Shown here in pieces: positions 37,614 to 46,348 of a stretch of DNA of 64,000 nt. The translations under genes were made by a program, and so were the position numbers. The notes beneath the pieces are model-generated. The model made no database searches, was not told the origin of the DNA, and saw only the letters and a list, made by a program, of their open reading frames with translations. Origin of the DNA: Ochrobactrum chromiisoli (lineage in GTDB: Bacteria > Pseudomonadota > Alphaproteobacteria > Rhizobiales > Rhizobiaceae); contig NZ_JAPHAV010000001.1 of NCBI RefSeq assembly GCF_026241335.1, positions 620,001-684,000 of the forward strand, read 5' to 3'. Each line of letters opens with the position of its first letter. Positions within the stretch are counted from its first letter, which is position 1.

Positions 37614-38564
37614 ATGACGCGCAATACGCTTTATCCTGAAATTCAGCCCTTTAAAGAAGAGATGCTGCAGGTTTCACCCTTGCATCGCATCCATGTTGAA
37701 CAATGCGGTAATCCCGATGGCAAGCCGGTTATCATGATCCATGGTGGCCCCGGCGGCGGTATAACGCCTGCTATGCGTCGTCTGCATGATCCCGAGAAAT
37801 ATCGTATCATTCTTTTCGATCAGCGCGGCTGCGGACGTTCCACGCCACATGCTGAATTGCGCGAGAATACAACCTGGGATCTTGTGGCCGACATGGAGCA
37901 TATCCGCGCTCATCTTGGTATCGATAAGTGGCAGGTTTTCGGCGGCTCCTGGGGCTCGACATTGGGTCTGGCTTATTCCGAAACGCATCCTGAGCGGGTC
38001 TCGGAAATCATTCTGCGCGGCATTTTCATGGTTCGTCGGTTCGAAGTGGACTGGATGTATTCCAACGGCGCGAGCATCATTTTCCCGGACCACTTTGAGG
38101 CCTATCAGGAGCATATCCCCGAAGACGAACGCGGCGACATGATCGCAGCTTATTACAAGCGTCTGACTGATCGCGATCCGCAGGTGCAGCTTGCCGCAGC
38201 CCGTTTATGGGCGCGCTGGGAGGGTTCGGTGCTGTCAATCCAGCCTGATCCGGCGCGTGTGGAAGCATTTGGTGACGATCTTTATGCTGTCGCTTTTGCC
38301 CGTATCGAATGTCATTATTTCCAGAATCGGGGATTTTTGGAAAGCGATGACCAGCTTTTGCGCAATGTGGAGCGTATCCGCCAGATTCCGGGCGTCATTG
38401 TGCATGGCCGTTATGATATCTGCACGCCGTTTATCAATGCGTGGCAGCTTAAGAAAATGTGGCCGGAAGCCGATCTCAGAATCGTTGAAGATAGCGGTCA
38501 TGCCGTGACAGAACCGGGGATCACACATGAACTGATCGAAGCGACCAAACGCTTTGCAGATTAA
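37614..38564 (+). CDS. pip: Proline iminopeptidase
   Basis: 316-residue alpha/beta hydrolase (peptidase S33) that removes N-terminal proline from peptides. Oxyanion-hole motif HGGPGGG, nucleophile Ser in GGSWGSTLGL (about 112), acid in GRYDICTPF and His in DSGHAVTEPG. ATG 37614 has an AAGG upstream; ATG 37599 in frame is also possible. Followed by a clear terminator. Confidence 0.93.
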   Translation: MTRNTLYPEIQPFKEEMLQVSPLHRIHVEQCGNPDGKPVIMIHGGPGGGITPAMRRLHDPEKYRIILFDQRGCGRSTPHAELRENTTWDLVADMEHIRAHLGIDKWQVFGGSWGSTLGLAYSETHPERVSEIILRGIFMVRRFEVDWMYSNGASIIFPDHFEAYQEHIPEDERGDMIAAYYKRLTDRDPQVQLAAARLWARWEGSVLSIQPDPARVEAFGDDLYAVAFARIECHYFQNRGFLESDDQLLRNVERIRQIPGVIVHGRYDICTPFINAWQLKKMWPEADLRIVEDSGHAVTEPGITHELIEATKRFAD

Positions 38565-38570
38565 CTTTAA

Positions 38571-38602
38571 AAAAGGCGCATTTTCTGCGCCTCTTTTTTT
38601 AG
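38571..38602 (+). terminator. Terminator after pip
   Basis: AAAAGGCGCA / TGCGCCTCTTTT hairpin with a run of seven Ts. Confidence 0.88.
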
Positions 38603-38798
38603 AGATCGTTAAAAAGCCCCTTTCAAATAGCGCCTTTTGAAAGTTTATCTTTTCTTTGAATATTTTCGCCTACAATCTAACGAGAGAACAATTGCGACCA
38701 TATTCGGTTTCAAGTGTTTATCGTAAGGATTTTGTGGCGAAGCTTATCCGTTAGCAAGGACGGCCCGGTATAAGTTCGTGTTCGAGAGGGATACAGCA

Positions 38799-39221
38799 AT
38801 GTTAAAGGAATTCAGAGAGTTCGCTCTCAAGGGCAATATGGTCGATCTGGCCATCGGTGTGATCATCGGTGGAGCGTTCGGTGGTTTGGTCAATTCCATC
38901 GTCAATGACATCATCATGCCGATCATTGGTTTGATCACAGGTGGTATCGACTTCTCCAATATGTTCATTCAGCTCGCCGGTGCACCTCAGTCCACGCTGG
39001 CGTCGGCTCGTGAAGCGGGTGCGACGATTGCCTATGGTAACTTCGTCACCCTGCTCATCAACTTCCTGATCATTGCATGGGTTTTGTTCCTCGTCGTTAA
39101 AGGCATGAACAGGCTCAAGAAGAAGGAAGAAGCAAAGCCGGAAGCCGCAGCAGAGCTTCCACGCGAAGAGGTTCTGCTCGCCGAAATCCGTGATCTTCTC
39201 GCAAAGCAGAGCAAAGCCTGA
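38799..39221 (+). CDS. mscL: Large-conductance mechanosensitive channel
   Basis: 140 residues. Opens in hypo-osmotic shock to release solutes. N-terminal amphipathic helix and first span ([39 protein letters not shown]), periplasmic loop, second span ([19 protein letters not shown]) and the cytoplasmic charged helix. ATG 38799 gives the canonical MLKEF start; seven extra codons upstream lack support. Confidence 0.96.
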   Translation: MLKEFREFALKGNMVDLAIGVIIGGAFGGLVNSIVNDIIMPIIGLITGGIDFSNMFIQLAGAPQSTLASAREAGATIAYGNFVTLLINFLIIAWVLFLVVKGMNRLKKKEEAKPEAAAELPREEVLLAEIRDLLAKQSKA

Positions 39222-39242
39222 GTGCTTGACAAACGCTGACAT

Positions 39243-39270
39243 AAAACGGGGCCTTATGGCTCCGTTTTTG
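39243..39270 (+). terminator. Terminator after mscL
   Basis: AAAACGG ... CCGTTTTT hairpin just after the gene, with an extra GG/CC inner pair. Confidence 0.78.
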
Positions 39271-39376
39271 TTTGATCCATCAATAGAGCTTATCGGATCA
39301 TCACAAAATGCCACGTGATTTCATGCGTGTGCCTTGCTAAGCAGTGCAAAGACAATCCAAGTTTATGTGAGAAAAC

Positions 39377-40543
39377 ATGACGCTTATTGCCAATCTTCGA
39401 CGCGAAGCAGCCCTTTCCCCGGAAAGCGGCATCATTACCGTAGCCAATCACGGTCGTGGCAAGGAAGGCATTATCCCGCTTTGGGTCGGAGAGGGTGATC
39501 TGCCGACCCCTGAGTTCATCCGCGCGGCGGCCCAAAAGGGCATTGCCGATGGTGAAACTTTCTACACATGGCAGGCCGGTATTCCCGATCTGCGTGAAGC
39601 CCTAGCCCGTTATCATGCGCGCCATTTTCCGCAACCGTTCAAACCGGAAAATTTCTATGTCACCGGCTCTGGTATGCACGCCATTGAGATGGCGCTCAAG
39701 GCAACAACAGGCGCGGGCGAAGAGGCAATTTATCTTTCACCGGCTTGGCCAAATTTCGTCGGCGCGGCAGGTCTTGCAGGGGCAGTGCCCGTACCTGTCG
39801 AACTTGAGTTTGGAGCCAACGGTTGGGTTCTCGATCCTGAAAGGATTGTAAGTGCGATCACACCGCGCACCCGCGCGCTGTTTATCAATACGCCCTCCAA
39901 TCCCACGGGTTGGACCGGAGATCTTGATACGTTGCGTTTCATTCTCAATCTGGCGCGTGAAAAAGGCATCTGGATTATTGCCGACGAGATTTACACCCAT
40001 TTCTATTATGGCGGTGGCCGTGCCCCTTCCTTCATGGACATTATGGAGCCGGATGACCGGATCATCTTCGTCAATTCTTTTTCAAAGAACTGGGCGATGA
40101 CCGGTTGGCGGGTGGGCTGGATGAATGTGCATCCCTCCATCGGTCCGGCGATTGAAAACATGATCCAGTATTCCAATTCCGGTGTGGCGCAATTCATGCA
40201 GCGGGGTGCTGTTGCAGCCCTGGATCAGGGCGATGACTTTATTGCCATGCAGGTCGAACGCACGCGTTCAACACGGGACCGTCTTTGCGCAACGTTGCAG
40301 GAAACGGGAAGAGTTCGTCTGACACCGCCGCAAGGCGCGTTCTATCTGTTTTTCGGCGTCGAAGGTGTGACGGATTCGGTCAACGCCGCATTTGATATGG
40401 TCGATAACGCCAATGTCGGTCTCGCACCGGGCAGCGCATTCGGGGTGGGCGGCGAGGGCTTTTTCCGTCTCTGTTTCGGCCGAGATCCACAGCAGGTCGA
40501 TGAAGCGGCGGCAAGACTGGTTCGCTGGATCAATAATCTTTAA
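39377..40543 (+). CDS. Class I/II PLP-dependent aminotransferase
   Basis: 388 residues, aspartate-aminotransferase fold type I. PLP lysine in NSFSKNWAMTGWRVGW (about residue 237); TPSNPTGWTG and DEIYTHFYYGG are the cofactor and substrate segments. The substrate amino acid is not predictable; such alpha-proteobacterial enzymes act on aromatic, branched or aspartate-type amino acids. Monocistronic, ending at a terminator shared with hemA. Confidence 0.88.
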   Translation: MTLIANLRREAALSPESGIITVANHGRGKEGIIPLWVGEGDLPTPEFIRAAAQKGIADGETFYTWQAGIPDLREALARYHARHFPQPFKPENFYVTGSGMHAIEMALKATTGAGEEAIYLSPAWPNFVGAAGLAGAVPVPVELEFGANGWVLDPERIVSAITPRTRALFINTPSNPTGWTGDLDTLRFILNLAREKGIWIIADEIYTHFYYGGGRAPSFMDIMEPDDRIIFVNSFSKNWAMTGWRVGWMNVHPSIGPAIENMIQYSNSGVAQFMQRGAVAALDQGDDFIAMQVERTRSTRDRLCATLQETGRVRLTPPQGAFYLFFGVEGVTDSVNAAFDMVDNANVGLAPGSAFGVGGEGFFRLCFGRDPQQVDEAAARLVRWINNL

Positions 40544-40547
40544 AAAG

Positions 40548-40573
40548 AAAGGCCGGTGAAAACCGGCCTTTTT
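40548..40573. terminator. Bidirectional terminator between the aminotransferase and hemA
   Basis: Perfect AAAGGCCGGT / ACCGGCCTTT stem, flanked by A and T runs on both sides. Confidence 0.88.
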
Positions 40574-40596
40574 TCAATGCGTTGATGCTGAGTTGA

Positions 40597-41874
40597 TCAG
40601 CCGCCGGCTTTAGAAACCATCAGCGGAATGATGCGGTCAGAATTTGCAGCTTTCGGCGCGTCCGGTTCAGCAAATGGAATGCCCAGCGTGTTCCAGACTT
40701 CCAGCAGCGCATCCTTGAGGCCATCAATCAGCGCATCGTCATGCAACGGTGATGGTGTGATGCGCAGGCGCTCGGTGCCGCGTGGAACGGTTGGATAGTT
40801 GATGGGCTGAATATAGATGCCATGCACGTCGAGAAGACGGTCGCTGGCTTTCTTGCAAAGCTCTGGATCACCGACCAGAATTGGAACGATGTGTGTTTCC
40901 GATGGCATGACGGGTAGGCCGGCTGCCGACAAAACATCCTTGGCGCGTTGCGACTGGCGCTGCTGGCCATCGCGCTCGACTTGCGAAGCTTTCAGGTGAC
41001 GGATCGCAGCGGTCGCGGAAGCAGCGACTGCTGGCGGCAGCGACGTGGTAAAGATGAAGCCCGGCGCATAAGAACGCACGGCATCAATGATTGCACGTGA
41101 GCCGGTGATATAGCCCCCCAGTGCACCGAATGCCTTGGCAAGCGTGCCTTCGATAATATCCATGCGATGTGCAAGACCGTCGCGTTCGGTAATACCACCG
41201 CCGCGCGCACCATACATGCCAACCGCATGAACCTCATCAATATAGGTCATGGCATTATATTTCTCGGCCAGATCGGCAATCTTTTCAATTGGCGCAATGT
41301 CGCCATCCATCGAATAGACGGACTCAAATACGATCAGCTTGGCGCGGGAACGGTCCGCAGCCTTCAAAAGCTGTTCCAGATGCTCAACGTCATTGTGACG
41401 GAAAATCTTTTTCTCTGCACCGGAACGACGCACACCCTCGATCATCGAAGCGTGGTTTAATTCGTCAGAAAGGATCAGGCAGTTTGGCAGCAAGCGACCG
41501 ATGGTCGAGATCGACGCTTCGTTGGAGACGAAACCGGATGTGAAGACAAGGCCTGCCTCTTTGCCATGCAGATCGGCAAGTTCGGCTTCAAGCTCAACAA
41601 GCGGGTGGTTATTGCCCGAAATATTGCGGGTGCCGCCTGCGCCGGAACCGGCGCTGTTGGCCGTATCGCACATTGCCTGAATGACATCGGGATGGTGCCC
41701 CATACCCAGATAGTCGTTCGAGCACCACACAGTGATCTCACGTGCTGAGCCATTGTTACGCCAGGTAGCGCGGGGGAAACGTCCAACAATGCGTTCAAGA
41801 TTGGCAAAAACGCGGTAACGTTTCTCGGCGTGCAGCTGGTCGATCGCTTCTTCAAAAAACCGGCGATAGTCCAT
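40597..41874 (-). CDS. hemA: 5-aminolevulinate synthase
   Basis: 425 residues. PLP enzyme condensing glycine and succinyl-CoA, the first step of tetrapyrrole synthesis in alphaproteobacteria (Shemin route). Motifs: [46 protein letters not shown] and the catalytic Lys in [16 protein letters not shown] (about 248). AAGGAG precedes the ATG. A perfect FNR/FixK box lies about 95 bp upstream, so heme supply is probably linked to oxygen tension. Confidence 0.97.
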   Translation of the reverse strand: MDYRRFFEEAIDQLHAEKRYRVFANLERIVGRFPRATWRNNGSAREITVWCSNDYLGMGHHPDVIQAMCDTANSAGSGAGGTRNISGNNHPLVELEAELADLHGKEAGLVFTSGFVSNEASISTIGRLLPNCLILSDELNHASMIEGVRRSGAEKKIFRHNDVEHLEQLLKAADRSRAKLIVFESVYSMDGDIAPIEKIADLAEKYNAMTYIDEVHAVGMYGARGGGITERDGLAHRMDIIEGTLAKAFGALGGYITGSRAIIDAVRSYAPGFIFTTSLPPAVAASATAAIRHLKASQVERDGQQRQSQRAKDVLSAAGLPVMPSETHIVPILVGDPELCKKASDRLLDVHGIYIQPINYPTVPRGTERLRITPSPLHDDALIDGLKDALLEVWNTLGIPFAEPDAPKAANSDRIIPLMVSKAGG

Positions 41875-41967
41875 TATACGCTCCTTAGTTATGCTCTAGT
41901 ACCGCTTTTGCATCTCTGCGTCCATGGCAGATTGACGGGCAATTTGCCACGTTTTCGTGAGGCTGCA

Positions 41968-41981
41968 TTGATCAAAATCAA
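41968..41981. promoter_or_regulatory. FNR/FixK-type box upstream of hemA
   Basis: TTGAT-CAAA-ATCAA: a perfect match to the FNR/FixK consensus dyad, centred about 100 bp before the hemA start and 18 bp from the end of the deacetylase gene. In related alphaproteobacteria, hemA is oxygen-regulated by FnrL or FixK2 through such sites. Confidence 0.65.
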
Positions 41982-41998
41982 ATAAATAGCCAAGTTTT

Positions 41999-42700
41999 TT
42001 AGCGTGTTATTAAACGGTAGATGAATTTCGGCGCCAGATCTCTGCGGCGAACATAGACCCGTGGCATCCCGAACGGATCATCACTTGCTCTTGCGCGGGC
42101 ATGGACTGTTGTGGTGGCGGTTTCATACCCGGCTTCACGGCACATTTCACGATGAACGGGAAGATTGCCGCCATAAGGGTAGGCAAAATTTGTCACTTCC
42201 GATCCAAGCATATCCTCAAGCACGGTTTTGCACTGAGCGATCTGACGGCGGGCTTCGTCGTCCGGTGTTTTCTCCAGATTGACGTGGTCAAGCGTATGCG
42301 CGCCGACCTCGTGGCCGAGTGCCGCCCATTCACGCATTTGCCCTACCGACATACAGGGCGATTGCGGTACCCCCAGAGCATTGTCCCAGACATTGCTGCC
42401 GCCGATCTGATTGGCGACAAAATAATTGGTGGCAGTAAAACCAAATTCAGCAAGCACCGGCAGCGCATTTTCGTAATTGTTGAGAAAGCCATCATCAAAC
42501 GTAATGACCGCAACTTTGCCGGTCTTCTCGCCCTTGATGTAGGGCATGGCATCGCGCAGCGAAAGACCCTGATAGCCAAGCCTCTTTAACCACGCCATCT
42601 GGCTGCGGAATTTGTCAGGATGCACCCAAAGCCCGCGAAACGGAATTTTCTTGTGCGGTAAAGCGGCGATCTGATGATAAAGAAGAATCGGAACAGCCAT
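41999..42700 (-). CDS. Polysaccharide deacetylase family protein
   Basis: 233 residues with a NodB-like domain. Motif 1 ITFDDGFLNNY gives the catalytic Asp and metal Asp, motif 2 is HTLDHVNL and motif 3 AYPYGG. It would remove acetyl groups from a glycan. No signal peptide is evident. The upstream GT25 gene stops six bases before this ATG; an alternative GTG start at 42709 would overlap that stop (GTGA), implying coupling. Part of a three-gene glycan cluster with GT25 and GT29-like genes. Confidence 0.87.
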   Translation of the reverse strand: MAVPILLYHQIAALPHKKIPFRGLWVHPDKFRSQMAWLKRLGYQGLSLRDAMPYIKGEKTGKVAVITFDDGFLNNYENALPVLAEFGFTATNYFVANQIGGSNVWDNALGVPQSPCMSVGQMREWAALGHEVGAHTLDHVNLEKTPDDEARRQIAQCKTVLEDMLGSEVTNFAYPYGGNLPVHREMCREAGYETATTTVHARARASDDPFGMPRVYVRRRDLAPKFIYRLITR

Positions 42701-42705
42701 ATGTC

Positions 42706-43428
42706 TCACTTCGATCTCGCAGAGAATTGGCGCACGCGCATCCGGTAGAGGGGGCGCAGGATTTCACGTGCAAGCTTGTCCTTGAAGGATTTTTTGTGCT
42801 GAATTGTCGTGCCGCCAAGCTCGGCAGAGATTTCTTTCACCCCGCCCGGAATGACGGCAAGTGGCTGTAATCCAGTCACCCAGCGCATCTGCACGGTGGT
42901 ATCGACAGGTCGGTCAAACTGTTGAGTTGCGGCAAGCAGTTTTTTCGCGGCATCAAAGCTGACAAGTTGCGCCACCATGCCAAGCCCAATCGGGTTGGGG
43001 ATGATGATGCGTAATTGATCATTGCGGAAAACTTCGCGGCCCTGTTCCCGGTCGCGGAACGTGAAGCGTACAAAGCTGCCCGGCTCGAAATGATTGGTGA
43101 CAGCGTGAAACGCGGCATGGAAAACGTCTGTCAGTTCGATGTCATCTTCAATGATAAAGCCAGCATCCAGTTTCTGATCGACAATAGCCTGCCATGCTTT
43201 GCGGTGGGATAGAAAGCAGGCAATCTCATTTTTGCTCAATTCAAAAGGATAGCGGGGCGCGTGAAGTTTGCGCCGATAAACGCGCTTTATCTCCGCATCT
43301 GACAGCGTACGGCTATCAACAGCATCAATGATCTCGGCTTTCACATGCAGTTGCTGGATGAGCTTTTCGACTTGCGGTCTGCGATCCGTCGCGCGCGCCA
43401 AGTGAATGATGAGGGCCTTGATGTTCAT
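42706..43428 (-). CDS. GT25-family glycosyltransferase (LOS biosynthesis type)
   Basis: 240 residues. The N-terminus ALIIHLARATDRRPQVEKLI and IIDAVDSRTLSD, plus SKNEIACFLSHRKAWQAIVD and the metal-binding FIIEDDIELT, define glycosyltransferase family 25, which adds galactose or similar sugars to lipooligosaccharide. Cytoplasmic face of the inner membrane is expected. Overlaps or abuts the deacetylase gene and follows the GT29-like gene by 85 bp. Confidence 0.88.
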   Translation of the reverse strand: MNIKALIIHLARATDRRPQVEKLIQQLHVKAEIIDAVDSRTLSDAEIKRVYRRKLHAPRYPFELSKNEIACFLSHRKAWQAIVDQKLDAGFIIEDDIELTDVFHAAFHAVTNHFEPGSFVRFTFRDREQGREVFRNDQLRIIIPNPIGLGMVAQLVSFDAAKKLLAATQQFDRPVDTTVQMRWVTGLQPLAVIPGGVKEISAELGGTTIQHKKSFKDKLAREILRPLYRMRVRQFSARSK

Positions 43429-43513
43429 GGTAAACCTGAGCGTATAGCGCGTAAAGTCAGCCGAATTGGCATTCTATATCTGCTATGTGCTCAATTTGCG
43501 CAAGTCGCACCTT

Positions 43514-44128
43514 CTATCCAACCTTGTGAAGATGTCCGATAGCGATCTTTTCTTCGATCCATTTGCGCTCCGCAGCCCAGTCATGCCGTTTCCAGCCCTC
43601 CCAGCTAAAGCCGCATATTTTGATCTCCCAGTCGGGCTGCGAGTATTTGCGTAAAACCAGCCAGATGCCGAAGAAGCCGGTGCTTGGGAACACCTTTTTC
43701 ATCTGATCTGGGGTAATGCCCAACTCTTCGCAGACAGAAAAATAATCCTTTGAGGGCATGATGCGGATTTTTTTGCCAGCACGGCCAAAATAATCGATGG
43801 CCTCATTTGTCCAGTCGGCGCGTCGACCTTTGAGGCGGGACAGGATATTGGGCTGGTGGTGAAAGCGTTTGATGATGCTCGGATGGAACGCAAACAGAAG
43901 TTCTGGCGCATTGCGGACAATGTCCGAATTGATAAAAGCCGGGTCTTTGATCCACTGTTCCATTTGTTTGCTCGATGTGGCGAGCATCAGCATATCTGTC
44001 TTTGTGCCCGTCATGCCACGCGAAACGCGCGGCTCGTTGAAGCGAAGCACAAGATCAGCGGTATCTATCTGTGCGGATAAATCGTTCTCGACAGGGCCGT
44101 TGCCGACAATGAATATGGTTCTTTTCAT
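43514..44128 (-). CDS. GT29 (sialyltransferase)-like protein
   Basis: 204 residues. The start TIFIVGNGPVENDLSAQIDT, ADLVLRFNEP and the GTKTDMLML segment match the sialyl-motif-L layout (VGN-x-G, ID-x-x-D-x-V-x-R-x-N, G-x-KTD). FPSTGFFGIWLVLRKY and IKICGFSW match motif S. Related Rhizobiales proteins are sometimes labelled urease operon accessory protein without evidence. It probably transfers a nonulosonic or other acidic sugar in surface glycan assembly. No sialic-acid synthesis genes are visible here. The frame to 44212 is not supported; ATG 44128 is the family start. Confidence 0.7.
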   Translation of the reverse strand: MKRTIFIVGNGPVENDLSAQIDTADLVLRFNEPRVSRGMTGTKTDMLMLATSSKQMEQWIKDPAFINSDIVRNAPELLFAFHPSIIKRFHHQPNILSRLKGRRADWTNEAIDYFGRAGKKIRIMPSKDYFSVCEELGITPDQMKKVFPSTGFFGIWLVLRKYSQPDWEIKICGFSWEGWKRHDWAAERKWIEEKIAIGHLHKVG

Positions 44129-44416
44129 ATGGTGTGGGATCTTGTCTCGTGAGTCACAATTTACAGATTTAAACAAAATGCGGCTGTTGTAACCCTCTAA
44201 AACACCCCTCACGGTTTTACTCTACATTTAGCAATCACTTTTTTCGTACGCTCTAACGAACTGCGTTACTGTTCGCCATGTTTACGCGCGCTGTTCCAGC
44301 ATTGCAGCCATGCAGTTTATGCACTTCTCAAAACGATTAAAAAGACGGAAGCTTCAGAGTGGGAGGAAGGTAAAAAGCCCAGCACTCAAAGGTGCTGAAG
44401 ATAAGGGGATACCACC

Positions 44417-44566
44417 ATGAACCACCTTCGTACCCAGTTCTCCCGTTGGATGCAGTACCGCGAAAATCTGCGCGAGTTAAGCGGTTGCAGTGATCGCGAA
44501 CTTTCCGATCTTGGCTTGTCGCGCAGCGATATTCGTCGCGTTGCCCATGAGGCAGCTTTCGCCTGA
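44417..44566 (+). CDS. DUF1127-domain small protein
   Basis: 49 residues: MNHLRTQFSRWMQYRENLRE then LSGCSDRELSDLGLSRSDIR and a short tail. The YRENLREL...LSDRELxDLGLSRxDI pattern is DUF1127 (YjiS-like). Such small basic proteins are common in alphaproteobacteria, sometimes controlling phosphate, RNA turnover or carbon metabolism. AAGGGG lies 10 bases before the ATG. The stop sits inside a perfect hairpin. Confidence 0.85.
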   Translation: MNHLRTQFSRWMQYRENLRELSGCSDRELSDLGLSRSDIRRVAHEAAFA

Positions 44567-44582
44567 TCTTGTCAGGCGAAAG
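44556..44582 (+). terminator. Hairpin overlapping the DUF1127 stop codon
   Basis: Perfect 11-bp stem CTTTCGCCTGA (44556-44566) with TCAGGCGAAAG (44572-44582) and a five-base loop. It lacks a T run, so it may protect the mRNA end rather than terminate. Confidence 0.55.
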
Positions 44583-44607
44583 AGATGCGGTATGGCAAGC
44601 GCAGGCT

Positions 44608-44793
44608 TTAAACCTCGCCGGGCTTCTTGAAGCGGATGTGAATGTCATCGCCTGCAAGATCAAAACCGGCATAATTGCGTTGGAAGGCGATAAGGGCATC
44701 ATTGACGCCCTTTGAATAATCATCGTCGTGTACGTCAACGTGATGCCGGTAAATGATCCTGTCGCCTTTGTAGAATATAACCTGACCTTCCAT
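44608..44793 (-). CDS. Hypothetical 61-residue protein
   Basis: 61 residues beginning MEGQVIFYKGDRIIYRHHVD and containing DDDYSKGVNDALIAFQRNYA. Predicted small beta-alpha protein without membrane segments or signal. Not recognised. AAAAGGAGG precedes ATG 44793 on the minus strand, a strong ribosome site, so it is likely real; the frame to 44904 is not favoured. Confidence 0.65.
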   Translation of the reverse strand: MEGQVIFYKGDRIIYRHHVDVHDDDYSKGVNDALIAFQRNYAGFDLAGDDIHIRFKKPGEV

Positions 44794-44809
44794 GATAGCC
44801 TCCTTTTGA

Positions 44810-44852
44810 GCAAATCCCGAAAAGCGTCGAGCGGCTTTCGGATAAGATGCGC
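44810..44852. repeat. 43-bp dispersed palindromic repeat, copy 3
   Basis: GCAAATCCCGAAAAGCGTCG ... CTTTCGGATAAGATGCGC: same length and inner arms as the copy at 72-114. It lies just upstream of the 61-residue gene's ribosome site. Confidence 0.7.
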
Positions 44853-44952
44853 AGTAAAATAGGTCTAAAAGACTGATGGTTGAGAAGGGCGTGAGTGCTC
44901 CCACAATGTCGGTATATTCAAAAAGATAGGCGAGCGGCTGGGCAGGTCAAGC

Positions 44953-45837
44953 CTACTCCGCAGTATTCTCGCCTCTGCAAAGCGCAAGCCATGCCCTCGC
45001 GGCATGGGACAGGAACGCACCTTTTCGCCAGATGAGCGCCATGTCCCAGTTCAGTTTCGCATCCTTGATGTGATGAATGCGAACGCCGGGATGTTTGCGC
45101 TGTTCGGCAATCATTTGCGGCAGAAAGCCTATCCCCATGCCTGCTGCGACCAGCTCGACGATGAAGTCGATCTGGCTTGATCTGACAGCGACATGAGGAA
45201 ACAGTCCGCGCTGATTGAATGCTTCAAGAATGATCTGATTGAGCGCAAAGCCGCTTTCAAAAAGAATGAAGGGCAGACTGGCAATATCGGACAAGGGAAT
45301 ACCGCCATCATCGACGAAGCTGTGGCTGGCTGGAAGCAGGGCAACAACGGGCTCACAACGAACGGCCTGCCACTCGAAACTTTCTTCGACGGGCAAAAGG
45401 GAAGCGGCCAGTTCGACGTCACCTGCCAGAAGAACTTCTTCCAGTCGTTTGCTGCCATGTTCGACAAGCTGAATGTCGATATCGGGATAAAGCTTGGTGA
45501 AGGCTGCAAAGACGGGGGCAAAAAGCACGCTGGAGCCGATGGGTGGCAGGCCAAGGCGCAGGAGTCCGCGCTTGAGGCCGCGCAATTCTTCAAGCTCGCT
45601 CAGCATGTCGTCTTTTTCAGTCAGCATTGCAACTGCGCGCCGATAGACGATTTCCCCGGCGCTTGTCAGGCGCGGTGGGCTGACCTCACGGTCAAGAAGG
45701 GTGAGGCCAAGCTCATCTTCGAGCTGCCGCACCGTCTTGCTGACGGTTGATTGAGTGGCGTTGATGGTGCGGGCCGCTGCCGAAAAGCCGCCCTGCCGCA
45801 CCACTTCCACGAAAGCTTGAAAGCCGCGTAAGTTCAT
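44953..45837 (-). CDS. LysR-family regulator (CidR-like)
   Basis: 294 residues. N-terminal winged helix-turn-helix FQAFVEVVRQGGFSAAARTI, NATQSTVSKTVRQLEDELGL and a LysR substrate-binding domain. Divergent from a CidA/LrgB pair with about 100 bp between, the arrangement of CidR, which activates cidAB in response to acetate or overflow metabolism in other bacteria. Two ATTC-N7-GAAT sites lie in the gap. Confidence 0.85.
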   Translation of the reverse strand: MNLRGFQAFVEVVRQGGFSAAARTINATQSTVSKTVRQLEDELGLTLLDREVSPPRLTSAGEIVYRRAVAMLTEKDDMLSELEELRGLKRGLLRLGLPPIGSSVLFAPVFAAFTKLYPDIDIQLVEHGSKRLEEVLLAGDVELAASLLPVEESFEWQAVRCEPVVALLPASHSFVDDGGIPLSDIASLPFILFESGFALNQIILEAFNQRGLFPHVAVRSSQIDFIVELVAAGMGIGFLPQMIAEQRKHPGVRIHHIKDAKLNWDMALIWRKGAFLSHAARAWLALCRGENTAE

Positions 45838-45842
45838 GAGCC

Positions 45843-45888
45843 ATTCTATTATGGAATAGCTGCAATGAAATCAATTCATTTCTGGAAT
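45843..45888. promoter_or_regulatory. Tandem LysR-type operator between LysR and cidA
   Basis: Two copies of ATTC-N7-GAAT, at 45843-45857 and 45874-45888, spaced 31 bp centre to centre (about three helical turns), as expected for a LysR tetramer binding two boxes. A TATAGT at 45903-45908 could be the cidA -10. Confidence 0.6.
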
Positions 45889-45940
45889 GGCGATACTGCG
45901 CCTATAGTGAATTCACAAATACCTGCATTGGAACATCATC

Positions 45941-46348
45941 ATGAGCGCCCACAACCTGACAATCCGTTTTCGCTATGCGCTGCACAACAGCCGTCTTATG
46001 CAGATTGCGACATTGTTCGGCTTCTGGCTGGCAGGGGAAGCTTTTGTTCGCTTGGTCGGCTTGCCGCTGCCGGGTGGCATTGTTGGCATGGTACTGGTTC
46101 TGGCCCTGCTCTTAAGCGGACGCATCAGCCTGTTCAGCATGAAGCGCGGTGCGGAATGGTTTCTGGCAGAAATGCTGCTGTTTTTCGTGCCGGCGGTTCT
46201 GGCTATTCTCGAACATCAGGAACTGCTCGGCATGCTGGGCGTGAAAATCATGGCTGTTATTCTGGTCGGAACGCTGACTGTTATGACTGTGACCGCGCTG
46301 ACTGTCGATATGTGTTATCGGCTGAGTGTACGCTATGCCGCTAAGTAA
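45941..46348 (+). CDS. cidA: CidA/LrgA-family holin-like protein
   Basis: 135 residues with four hydrophobic spans (LMQIATLFGFWLAGEAFVRL; GGIVGMVLVLALLLSG; ready FFVPAVLAILEHQELLG; IMAVILVGTLTVMTVTALTV). The CidA/LrgA group forms holin-like membrane proteins implicated in programmed lysis or metabolite export. It overlaps the LrgB-type gene by 14 bp; both are controlled presumably by the divergent LysR gene. Confidence 0.85.
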   Translation: MSAHNLTIRFRYALHNSRLMQIATLFGFWLAGEAFVRLVGLPLPGGIVGMVLVLALLLSGRISLFSMKRGAEWFLAEMLLFFVPAVLAILEHQELLGMLGVKIMAVILVGTLTVMTVTALTVDMCYRLSVRYAAK

